Shown here piece by piece: positions 54,945 to 64,000 of a stretch of DNA of 64,000 nucleotides (within the stretch, counting starts at the first letter, position 1; the number at the start of each line of letters is the position of its first letter). The notes beneath the pieces are model-generated. The model was not told where the DNA came from and made no database searches. It was given only the letters and a program-made list of their open reading frames with translations. The stretch comes from Oncomelania hupensis. Taxonomy: Eukaryota > Mollusca > Gastropoda > Littorinimorpha > Pomatiopsidae. Made by a program: the position numbers and the translations under genes. The stretch is taken from the NCBI GenBank assembly GCA_036898135.1, contig CM072522.1, positions 14,312,399 to 14,376,398 on the forward strand, read 5' to 3'.

Positions 54945-55240
54945 ATCACTCAAACATGTGGTGTAAAGGCAAGTCGCTATTAGAACACAGAAAAGGAAAT
55001 TGAAGTTGGTGGTGTTGTTTTTTCAAACTAAAGTGTAAAGATTGACTGCATCCAATACCATTATTGAAGAAAGGGACTCTATGGAGGAAACTGGAGAATC
55101 TGCAGAAAACCCTCGGTGACCTAAAAGCCACAATATACCTAACTTGTCCTAATTCACATAAGTTCTCCCGCTGCAGCATTCAAACCCGCAACCTTCGGCA
55201 TAGGGAATCAGCTCCCTAATGAACTGCATTACCAGGTTAT
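54945..55240 (-). mobile_element. SINE family B with tRNA-like head
   Basis: On the minus strand: A-box-like CTGGTAATGCAGTTCATTAGG, B-box-like GGTTGCGGGTTTGAATGC, then the family core (TATTGGATGCAGTCAATC, TTTACACCACATGTTTGAG). Intronic to ZNF C if that gene extends upstream. Confidence 0.65.
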
Positions 55241-55295
55241 AATAATGAATGGAACATGGTAGAACTAGAAGCAGTAGTATAATCACTAATTTGAG

Positions 55296-55875
55296 ATTAC
55301 ATTACATTATATGAATATTGCTATAGGTCCAGCGGACTCTTCCGAGCCAAATCAGGACCGGACAACCCCTGATCCGCATAAAAGATCTGCTGAAACAACC
55401 CTAGTGGTAAAACTGAAAGCTCTCCACCAGCCAGTCACTTTACAATAAAGACATCCCACTCAGGGGATACTGAAGCTGTACATACTCTAATTTATCGAAC
55501 CCCTGTTTACAAAAACAAAATAGAATACAAACATCATTGTAAATTATCAACAAAACACATACATAATGAAATGCCTACATTGCTAAATAATAACATCATA
55601 GGAAGCCCTAGTGACCACCTGGCAGAAAGCGTCCAATATTCCCAAGCTGATCCAACAGACCTCATACACAAATAAGGAGTCTTGTCCCGGAAGAGTTTTC
55701 AAGAAAAAAGGTAGGTGACTGGTCTAGCGAAGAAGAAGATAGTATAGCAGATTGATAGAACAGAGCAGGAATGAGAAAGAGCAAATGAGAAAGACAGCGA
55801 CAGTGGGAATTTAAAGCACTAAATTTCAAGTGGGGATACTATTTATACTGAAACCCCCGGCACCCCAACGGGGGT
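55296..55875 (-). mobile_element. Element A, complete copy with TSD
   Basis: Flanked by ACTAATTTGAGAT on the left and ACTAATTAGAGAT on the right (one mismatch in 13). The body is complete. Confidence 0.85.
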
Positions 55876-56881
55876 ACTAATTAGAGATATCTCCTTATAT
55901 ATATATATATAAATTAACCTAATAAGTCAAACTAACAACCAGATTTTACAGATCTTCACCTTTAATGCTTTATTTACAATTTTTCTTTGAATCACTTGTG
56001 CCCTGTGCAATAATTAGTCATTTGTGCAATAACAAAGTTACCAATTGCCAATTGTCAATATGAGTTTGTAAAATGTCTTTCCCTCTTTACTTGTGCAATT
56101 GTCATCTGTGATTAGAATTGATGTGATCTCCCATTGAACAAATACAACATGAATGTTCTTATATAATTAACCTTCTAACTTATTATCTGTACATAAACTT
56201 CGCGAGAACGAGAATGATACCTAGATGTCCAGTAAGAATGTGAAGTGTAAACTGTGTATACACAGCAACTAGGTAGGTTTTTTGTATTAGCATAGCATAG
56301 CAATATACGGCATGCAGGCTAGATGCCTTTAGCCCTCTGAATCCTTGACCCAGACAGAGGATTATTGACTCATGTTTTTTGTTTAACCGCCTGCAAAGCA
56401 AGTCTTAGTTTCTCAAAGGCAGATGAAATAAAAGTTTTCTTGTCTCTTGATTACAGTTCTTTTCATCAGGCTGACTGACCACATACTTCTGCAAAACCAA
56501 TATAATAATAATTAGCCAGACTACTCTGTCTATGCTACTGTAGGCTGCAACATTCCAAGTGGTTCTTTTACTGTAACGTTGTTCTGCTACACTGGGGTCT
56601 CTTTTGAAGGAGGTGGAAGTGTGTGTGTGTGTGTGTGTGTGAGGGAGGGTGGTTGGGGGAAAGAGGGGGAGAGTTACAAATAGCTCAATGATAATAAAAG
56701 CAACAATATTGTTTTTTTTATTTTCTACTGTTCATTTCTGTATGGGTTAGGCTTTCCTCATGTATCACATGCACTTTGTTTTCTAAATTCTATCCTCAAC
56801 CTGCAAGGCTTTTTCTCTCAAGAAGGTGGCTTCAATTGTAAATTGAACAAACTGATAATAAATAAATAAATAGTAGTAGTA
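55876..56881. other. No gene; LINE tail fragment and (GT)n
   Basis: At 56283-56400 TTAGCATAGCATAGCA with GGCATGCAGGCTAGATGCC resembles the LINE 3' end at 5483, minus strand. (GT)n is at 56617-56642. Otherwise nothing. Confidence 0.45.
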
Positions 56882-57022
56882 GTTAATTAGTTAGTCATTG
56901 TTTATAGGGTCCAGGGAACTGCAAAGAGCCGAATCAGGACCACAACTTGGTTGCAAGAGGATTCACCCCTGAAACAACCCTGATGGTAACACTTTAGGCA
57001 CTCCACCAGCCGGTCATTTTAC
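56882..57022 (-). mobile_element. Element A fragment, TTAG-type tail
   Basis: TTAATTAGTTAGTCATTG tail and about 120 bp, with a 27-bp internal gap relative to other copies, cut by the next element. Confidence 0.7.
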
Positions 57023-57595
57023 TGATTGATTGATTGTTGCTTTAGGTCCAGCGGACTCTTCCGAGCCAAATCAGGACCGGACAACCCCCAATCCGCATAA
57101 AAGATCTGCCGAAACAACCCTAGTGGGAAAATTGAATGCCCTCCACCGGCCAGTCACTTTACAATAAAGACATCCCACCGCAGGGGACGGCTGAAGCTTT
57201 ACCCCAACTACTCGAACCCCCGGTTACAAAAACAAAATAGAATACAAACATCATTATAAATCAGCAACAAAACACATACATATAAAATGCCAATAGTGCT
57301 AAATAATAACATCATAGGAAGCCCTAGTGACCACCCGGCAGAAAGCGTCCAACACTCCCAAGCGAATCCAACAGACCTCATACACAAACAAGGAGTCTTG
57401 TCCAGGAAGAGTTTTCAAGAAAAAAGGTAGGTCATGGATCTAGCGAAGAAGAAGATAGTGTAGCAGAGTGATAGGACAGATTAGGAATGGGAAAGAGCAA
57501 ATGAGGAAGACAGCGACAGTGGGAATTTAAAGCACTAAATTTCCAGAAAGTGGGGATACTATTTATACTGAAACCCCCGGCACTCCAACGGGGGT
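57023..57595 (-). mobile_element. Element A, complete copy, TGATT tail
   Basis: TGATTGATTGATTG tail; same subfamily as 43004-43581. Confidence 0.85.
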
Positions 57596-57715
57596 AGATG
57601 ACTCAGAAAACAAACAACCCGGGAGCCATGGCGGAGCAACCCAAATCAAGCATAAATCCCTTCTCCGTTAGCGAACTTGTTTTTTCCAACCTAGTTCCAG
57701 TCATTCGCCGAAAAA

Positions 57716-58110
57716 GGCATTTTACAATAAAGGCATCCCATGCAGAGGGCGCAGAGGCTTTACTCTAATTTATCGAACCCCCATTTACAAAAACAGAATA
57801 TAAACAGCATTATAAAATATTAACAACACACACACATATATTGCTCTCGCTCTCTTTCTCTCTCTCTCTATATACATATGACTACATTGCTAAATAATAA
57901 TACCATAGAAAGCCCTAGTGACCATTTGGCAGAAAGCGTCCAATATCCCCAAGCTGACCCAACAGACCCTATACACAAATGAGGAGTTCTGGCAGAGCTT
58001 TCAAGAAAAAAGGCAGGTGACTGGTCTAGTGAAGAAGGGAGTAGATTGATAGAAAAGATTAAGGGCAAGAAAGGACAAATAATGACAGAAACAGCGGTAA
58101 TTTAAAGCAC
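57716..58110 (-). mobile_element. Element A, partial older copy
   Basis: Probably the remainder of the TTAG-subtype copy at 56882: it resumes at CATTTTACAATAAAGGCATCC, matching that copy's break point. It also has a (CT)n interruption near 57842-57868. Confidence 0.7.
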
Positions 58111-58111
<1 letters not shown>

Positions 58112-58175
<64 letters not shown>

Positions 58176-58450
58176 CATTTAGTAGATAGAGGCTTTTATT
58201 AGGTCTCACAGCCCATGCCATGCATCTACTTTCAACATTTTCATGCGTTGGATCATGCTAGCGTGATTTAGACAAAACTGGACATCTAATGGTCATATTC
58301 CTTAAACTTATCTATAAATGTTAGGTAGCTATCCAGAAGGTTCTTGAAGGAGATGGCATTATCCGCGAATGTTATGCTAATTGGGAGAGCATTCTAGTTC
58401 CCCGTTATCCCACTTGCAATAGGATTATGAGCAGTAGACTAGTACTTCCA
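58112..58450 (-). mobile_element. LINE 3' end with (TAG)n tail, copy 1
   Basis: About 60 bp of TAG trinucleotide form the tail. The minus strand then reads NALPISITFADNAISFKNLL, a decayed C-terminal CR1/L2-type LINE segment. It is related in structure to 61496-62005. Confidence 0.6.
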
Positions 58451-59678
58451 AATATATTTTTTGACCTTACAATATGGTGGATTTTGTATTAATATGCATG
58501 CTAAGACTTACTTGGTTTTTGATAGGAAACATTGAAATTTGCTGTCAAATTCGGCAGTATGTGGTTGTATGCCCAATTTGTAGGGAAATAGAGCAAACAG
58601 TAATTGGTAATAGTTTAGTTTGTGTACCAGTTTGGCTTGGGCATAACAGCAGATATTGACTTTTATAACAAATCTATTTTATGGGGGAAAAAGCAACCAA
58701 AATACATACCTGTTTATGAGAAAAGATGCTATTTGAGAGTGCGACTTAATCAGCAAACTTACTCCTATGCCGCACCATGTTGAGAAGACGTCATTCTCAA
58801 ACGTTATAGATTCGGGTAATTCTGTCTCTTCCGCCATAGATCACAGTAGTCTGAGAATCCCTCTGCAATACACTTGCAGTCTGATCGCATTTGGCAGTTT
58901 TTGCTTTGAAAAGAATGATAATTCCCTCTCTCATAACACCCAAAAACAGACGCGAGTCGAAGAGCAGCAGAAAGCGAAAGAGTGATTGCTTATAATTTCA
59001 AAGCAGTAGTTTCACTAAAACTTGAAATTAAAGTTTTAGACCGACTATAACAAAATTCGAAAGGTTTCACTACAATTTTATTTTGTTTTTGCATTTACTA
59101 TAACATAATTTTACAAATGTACACACAAAAACGTGTTTTCCGTGTTATTTACCAAAACAAAGAACTTGTTTTATTCTTTATTTCCGGTTTAGCTATTTTT
59201 AGATCAGGAAACCCTTCATTGTGCTGTAATCGATCGAGCTTTTCTTTTCATCCCCGTAGTCTAATTAATAATTATTTTAAGTTCATGTTTCTGTCACAGA
59301 TATTACGCACAGGCGCCCGTGTCTGGATGTGAGGGTGTTTCTATAGGGATCGTTTCTTTCTGTACTATAGAGAGCGACGTTATTATGCTTCACAATTTTT
59401 CACATCCAGATACAGCCGCCCGTGATCTTACGCTCCTAGATGGGACAGTGAAGACGGTTCATAATGGCGGAAAGCGTACACCTAACTTGACGAGTTACCT
59501 TCCCTTATTTGGAGCATGACTCGAAAGCCTGCAGCTTGTAGGTCTACTATTTGACTATGAATGTAGTTATATACTGTGTTTTAGTGGATAATTTTGACCA
59601 ATGTAAAACAAACAAAAAAACAGAACTAAAGACTGTAAACCATTCTTGAGTGCATTGCCCTTTCCGAGTTGTACAATA
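58451..59678. other. No gene seen
   Basis: AT-rich. Several short open frames have no recognisable domain or splice borders. Confidence 0.35.
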
Positions 59679-60020
59679 CCCAGCAAATCACCAACAACGA
59701 AGTCCGACAGACCATCACACAATCCATTGGACAACACGATGACATGCTCACAGTGGTGAAAAAACTGAAACTCCGATGGTATGGCCACGTCACCAGAGCA
59801 TCAGGCCTTGCAAAGACCATCCTACAAGGCACAGTGCAAAGAGGCAGAAGAAGAGTGAGACCGAAAAAGAGGTGGCAGGACAACATTCGAGAATGGACTG
59901 GCTTGACACTGAGCGAAGTCATGCGGGTTGCTGAGGACAGAAAAAGATGGAGTACGCTGGTTAAACGATCATCTGTGGTGCCCCTACGACCTGCCATTTA
60001 TGGTATAAGATAGGATAGGA
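59679..60020 (+). mobile_element. Truncated LINE, (TATCC) family, copy 9
   Basis: Plus-strand copy with an almost intact C-terminal frame (59669-60013: NEVRQTITQSIGQHDDML, LRWYGHVTRASGLAKTIL) and the GATAGGATAGGATA tail. TACAAT is found on both sides, a possible 6-bp TSD. Confidence 0.8.
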
Positions 60021-60294
60021 TACAATGTTTGCAAACAGTGTAATAAAATAAAATATAATAAAAATTGGCTCCAGCAAAGTAATATTTTGACCACTTTTAG
60101 TTTTGGCAGCATGCGTGTTTCATTTGCCACAATACAGAAAAAAAATTTGGGATTGACTCTGTTCGATATAGCATGTACGTTTACCTACTTACAAATGAAA
60201 TTGTTTGCGAATGTGCATATACGTGCAGGTATGTCTCTGTGTGGATCTGTTCATGTATATGACACAACAAAATAAAGTATTTAAAAAATATACA

Positions 60295-60859
60295 TTACAT
60301 TATTATTGCTTTAAGTCCAGCAGACTCTTCCGAGCCAAATCAGGACCGGACAACCCCCGATCCGCATAAAAGATCTGCTGAAACAACCCTAGTGGGAAAA
60401 CCGAAAGCTCTCCACCAGCCAGTCACTTTACAATAAAGACATCTCACGCAGGAAACGGCTGAGGCTTCACCCCAACTTATCGAACCCCCGTTTACAAAAA
60501 CAAAATAGAATACAAACATCATTATAAATTATCAACAAAACACATACATATAAAATGCCTACATTGCTAAATAATAACATCATAGAAGCCCTAGTGACCA
60601 CCTGGCAGAAAGCGTCCAATATTCCCAAGCTGATCCAACAGACCTCATACACAAATAAGGAGTCTTGTCCGGAAGAGTTTTCAAGAAAAAAGGTAGGAGA
60701 CTGGGCTAGCGAAGAAGATGATAGTATAGCAGATTGATAGAACAGAGCAGGAATGAGAAAGAGCAAATGAGAAAGACAGCGACAGTGGGAATTTAAAGCA
60801 CTAAATTTCCAGAAAATGGGGATACTATTTATACTGAAACCCCCGAGACCCCAACGGGG
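60295..60859 (-). mobile_element. Element A, complete copy with 15-bp TSD
   Basis: TTTAAAAAATATACA occurs at 60280-60294 and 60860-60874. This is the clearest full-length, TSD-bounded copy. Confidence 0.92.
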
Positions 60860-60874
60860 TTTAAAAAATATACA

Positions 60875-61495
60875 AATTTAAAAAAAAAAATCAATAAATA
60901 AAAATAAAATAATAACAAAATCACATAAAATGAGAAAGTGAAACGTACGTACAATGCAGAATATAGAATTTATTCCAGTTTCCACCAACCGACATTACAC
61001 AAGGAATTTGCTCTGGTGTTGGTAATCGCACACACACACATCACAAGCACCCAATCCATTCATCATTCCCTTCATACATGCAGCACACCATTATAAAAAA
61101 AACAGCCTTTGGTTACAAAACTTGCAGTGACATGCTATAAAAACTAATGACTCGTGCGCATACCTAAATTCAGTCACCCGCCCTCCATCACACACACACG
61201 CATTCACATAATACACATTATCTGAAATAAAGAAAACAGAACATAACATTTTGCATAGGCTGTTCAGGGAATTGTATGTATGTGCCCCCATGGTTTAATG
61301 CACGAAGTGTGCTCATTAGTTGGTTTTCCCCTTTTAATGATGGCTTCCTTTTATATTCATCCTTCACTTTCATAGACCTGTCACTCATGGAGACAGGGCA
61401 GTGGATGGAGGAGGAGAAAGGGGAGCGGGAGTACAATCATCTCCCTCCCTTTCCTCCCCAAAGGCAACATCACATATTTTCATGATAATATCTTA
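60875..61495. other. No gene seen
   Basis: AT-rich with short CA runs. No exon recognised. Confidence 0.35.
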
Positions 61496-62005
61496 GTAGT
61501 AGTAGTAGTAGTAGTAGTAGATGTAGGACAGGCATCGCTGCCTAAAGCCTCGCGGCTTATAAAAACGTCCCCTCATTGCTTATGGTATCTATAGTTTACA
61601 TTATGATTTGCATGCAATAATTTGAAACAATCTTTTCTAGTCGTATTGATAGAATAATTTTTGAAATTTGGAATCAGTGTCTATGTGGTTTTTTAAACTA
61701 TTTACAGATGGTGAAAATTTAATATTTGTTGGTAAAGAATTCCAATAATTAGCTACTCTATGTGCAAATGAAAATTTTCGTTGGTTAGTTCTACAATATT
61801 TAATGAAAATTTTACCTTCACACTTCCTAGTTCTGTTAGATTGATCAAGCAAGAAAAAAGTATTAGTATTAACATCCTCTAAATTATTAATTATTTTGAA
61901 TGTCTGAATTAAATCTCCCCTGATCTTGTACGAACTGGGTGAAGATTTTACGCTCGACAACACAAACTTCATAACAAATGTCACGGGAGATAAAATGCTG
62001 TACAT
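61496..62005 (-). mobile_element. LINE 3' end with (TAG)n tail, copy 2
   Basis: Tail at 61496-61521. The minus-strand frame 61637-62005 is still open over 122 codons (KIRGDLIQTFKIINNLEDVN, VANYWNSLPTNIKFSPSVNS), the usual C-terminal region of CR1/L2-type LINE proteins. RT is missing. Confidence 0.75.
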
Positions 62006-62183
62006 AAATTAATGCTTCTTCGTCTCAAGTGCAGCGTAAAATCTAGATCACCGAACCCCGAGATGCCCTTGATGCATTGATGAATATTGTACTTTCAGAA
62101 CCTTTCATCTTTGCTCTATTTCACAAGAGATAGAGACACGAACCTAACAAACGGCCATCATCATCACCATTACCATCGTCAAA

Positions 62184-63443
62184 TTAAGTTGTGCCGGTAG
62201 GTTGCTGCATCAAAGGGATCCCACAGGCCCCTGACGAGCTACTAAAATCCGCATGAGAGTGCTGCAACATGTGCCTCTTCTTATGACTCCCGCGACTGAA
62301 CGCTTTGGAACAAATCTCACACACATGGTTCTTCTCTCCTGTGTGCGTCAACATGTGCTCTCGGAGGTGGCTGGGGATCTTGAACGCTTTCCTGCAGATG
62401 TCACACTCATGAGGTCTTTGACCAGTGTGTGTGATCCGGTGCGTCTGCAAGTGACAGTTTGTGGCGAAGCTCTTCTGGCACAGGTCACACTCATGAGGCC
62501 TCTTCTCCTTGTGCGACAGGAGGTGCTGCTTCATGTTGCCTAAGCGGCTAAAAGCCTTGTGGCAAACTTCACACAGAAACTCTTTCACTCCGGAGTGAAC
62601 CCTCTTGTGCTCTCTCAAATCTCCCCTGCGTGCAAACGCTTTACTACAGACGTCGCAAATGTGATTTTTGGTAGCAAAATGGACAGTTTCGTGTCTTCTC
62701 AACGTGGCCACCGACAAAAATCCGCTCCCGCACACAGAACAAAGGTGATTCCTCTCTCCGCCATGTATCAGCTTATGCTCTCGTAAATGGTGAACCCTCG
62801 TGAACGCTTTAGAACAAATATCACATTTGTGAGGCCTGTAGTCGGCGTGAGCTAGAGTGTGGCGCCTCAAGTCACCCTGGTACTTGAACAGCTTACCACA
62901 AATATCACACATAAGGATGGCCGGACTTGTAGACTTCTTGCACCTTTCATCTGTTTTCTCTCCTCCATCTTTTCTCGCCGTTTTCTGTCCCCAATGACCA
63001 CGCATGTGCTTCTTCAAAGCATTTGAAGTGAGAAACGTTTCATTACACACATTGCAAACAACCTCTCCATTCTCTTGTTCATCCTGTTTGCCTTCTTCTT
63101 CTTCTTCCTCTTCTACGTCTCTTGCGTCAGAAATGGAACCACTACCCTTGAAATTACTGTCCTCACCAACAGGGTCCACCTCAGCATCACCATTATCACC
63201 ACTGTCATCCCCCAGGTACTTCAACCTTACTTTAGGCGTATAAATAATCTTTTTACTGCCCACAACTTTATGAGATAGTTTGTGTTTTCTGAAAAGAGAT
63301 GCTGCATTGAAAGTCTGGTTACACAAATCACATGGATAAAGTTTGCTTGAAAATGTCCTCTTTGTTCTGGTTGGTATGGCGTCATCACCTCTGGCCTGCT
63401 GCAAAGACGAGGACAAGGTATCCAGCCCTAAAGAGATTTGTCC
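62184..63443 (-). CDS. C2H2 zinc-finger protein D, terminal exon (10 fingers)
   Basis: The acceptor CTTTGTTTCAG precedes 63443 and the exon opens in phase 0 at GQISLGLDTLSS. Finger 1 (YPCDLCNQTF) stands alone. A linker with an acidic run (DVEEEEEEEGKQDEQENGE) leads to finger 2 (VVCNVCNETF), and a Lys-rich linker to finger 3 (LMCDICGKLF). Seven tightly spaced fingers follow, up to HVCEICSKAF. Linkers include TGQRP and TGEKN. In finger 10 the conserved helix leucine is Lys (RGSHKKRH), which may weaken its fold. The tail is short (SSSSGACGIPLMQQ) with a stop at 62184. The upstream intron has the long pyrimidine tract that the hydrophobic open-frame start reflects. The start codon is outside the window. 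The frame is intact; probably a nuclear DNA-binding protein of unknown target. Confidence 0.9.
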   Translation of the reverse strand, partial: GQISLGLDTLSSSLQQARGDDAIPTRTKRTFSSKLYPCDLCNQTFNAASLFRKHKLSHKVVGSKKIIYTPKVRLKYLGDDSGDNGDAEVDPVGEDSNFKGSGSISDARDVEEEEEEEGKQDEQENGEVVCNVCNETFLTSNALKKHMRGHWGQKTARKDGGEKTDERCKKSTSPAILMCDICGKLFKYQGDLRRHTLAHADYRPHKCDICSKAFTRVHHLREHKLIHGGERNHLCSVCGSGFLSVATLRRHETVHFATKNHICDVCSKAFARRGDLREHKRVHSGVKEFLCEVCHKAFSRLGNMKQHLLSHKEKRPHECDLCQKSFATNCHLQTHRITHTGQRPHECDICRKAFKIPSHLREHMLTHTGEKNHVCEICSKAFSRGSHKKRHMLQHSHADFSSSSGACGIPLMQQPTGTT

Positions 63444-63784
63444 CTGAAACAAAGAAGAAGACAAGCAAGTAAATAAAAAGGTTATCATCATCATGCATCG
63501 TCGTCATCATTATCATCACCTCCTTTGTTTGTCATCATCAGCACCATCATCGTCATCATTATATCTATATCTATATATATATATATATATGATAAAACTT
63601 TAAAATTATCATCATCAACATTATCATCATCACCTAATTTGTCACTAATTTGTCATCATCAGCACCGTCACCATCATTATATATGATTATAACAAATAAT
63701 TTTTTTAAAGTGTTGTAACCAAATCAGGCAGAAGGTCTTAAAATGAATTTTAAATAATAAAGGATTTTCAATAAAGGCACTGTT
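63444..63784 (-). other. Intron upstream of ZNF D finger exon
   Basis: Rich in CATCAT-type trinucleotides (63482-63555, 63600-63680) and an (AT)n at 63571-63590. No exon seen. Confidence 0.45.
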
Positions 63785-64000
63785 GGATGCATCAATCTAA
63801 AATTTCAAAATACAATTCTATTTCCTTTCCATCTGCCTTTTACACCACATGTTTGAGAGATAGATTTGTTTGTGTGTATATGGGAGAGAATGCATAGCAT
63901 GTGAGCGTCTATGTCGGTACAGGTCGCCGCACTTTAAGCCCAATTGGTAATTTGGGGGAAAAGCGCGTAGATAGCATCCATTACTATTAGTATTTATAAT
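63785..64000 (+). mobile_element. SINE family B copy, cut by window edge
   Basis: GTTGGATGCATCAATC, TTTTACACCACATGTTTGAG and CGGTACAGGTCGCCGCAC follow the same order as at 42655-42860. Confidence 0.55.

Overview
The window looks like repeat-rich, AT-rich eukaryotic (animal) nuclear DNA. Genes are split by introns with GT-AG borders. There are long C2H2 zinc-finger exons, THAP domains, many retroposons with target-site duplications (TSDs), minisatellites and microsatellites. The repeat content and the mixture of THAP and C2H2 genes fit a lophotrochozoan, most likely a marine mollusc. That assignment is inference, because no marker gene is present. No intact tRNA, rRNA or CRISPR locus was found.

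Genes. All convincing host genes lie on the minus strand and belong to zinc-dependent DNA-binding families. Four C2H2 loci are spread across the window: A (fingers 11571-13034, leader exon 15326-15544, 13 fingers), B (decayed; leader exon about 33256-33889, finger exon remnant about 29722-29985), C (52564-54688, 14 fingers) and D (62184-63443, 10 fingers). A and B have paralogous leader exons built from a 19-residue unit with the SUMO-consensus core VKTEP. A keeps one good and one worn unit. B has eight, six of them apparently identical. In B the finger-coding sequence has collapsed into a tandem array of 13 units of 44 bp. An intact two-exon THAP domain is at 5244-6067; broken THAP domains are at 2509-2796 (plus) and 39543-39812 (minus).

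Mobile DNA. The centrepiece is a 5535-bp Ty3/gypsy-type LTR element (17200-22734). Its two 611-bp LTRs look identical and it has a 5-bp TSD. The domain order is Gag-protease-integrase-RT fragment, as in Gmr1-like elements. It lacks the RT catalytic core and RNase H and has a frameshift in integrase, so it was probably mobilised in trans. It sits at the edge of a roughly 570-bp retroposon ('element A'), which also holds a tRNA-derived SINE. Element A has about 20 copies or pieces here, TSDs of 12-16 bp, and no recognised pol III promoter. Other elements are a LINE family with (TATCC)n tails (nine truncated copies), CR1/L2-like LINE remnants, three or four DNA-transposon/MITE candidates, and a 5S-rRNA-related SINE whose internal 60-bp segment is tandemly repeated 29 times (34861-36614).

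Layout: 1-10 kb THAP loci, LINEs, element A cluster, hAT-like element; 10-17 kb ZNF A and LINE remnants; 17-24 kb nested LTR element; 24-34 kb unassigned DNA, LINE, ZNF B; 34-37 kb 5S-derived array; 37-42 kb MITE, old LTR fragment, THAP relic; 42-52 kb element A cluster with nested insertions; 52-55 kb ZNF C; 55-62 kb element A and LINE remnants; 62-63.4 kb ZNF D.
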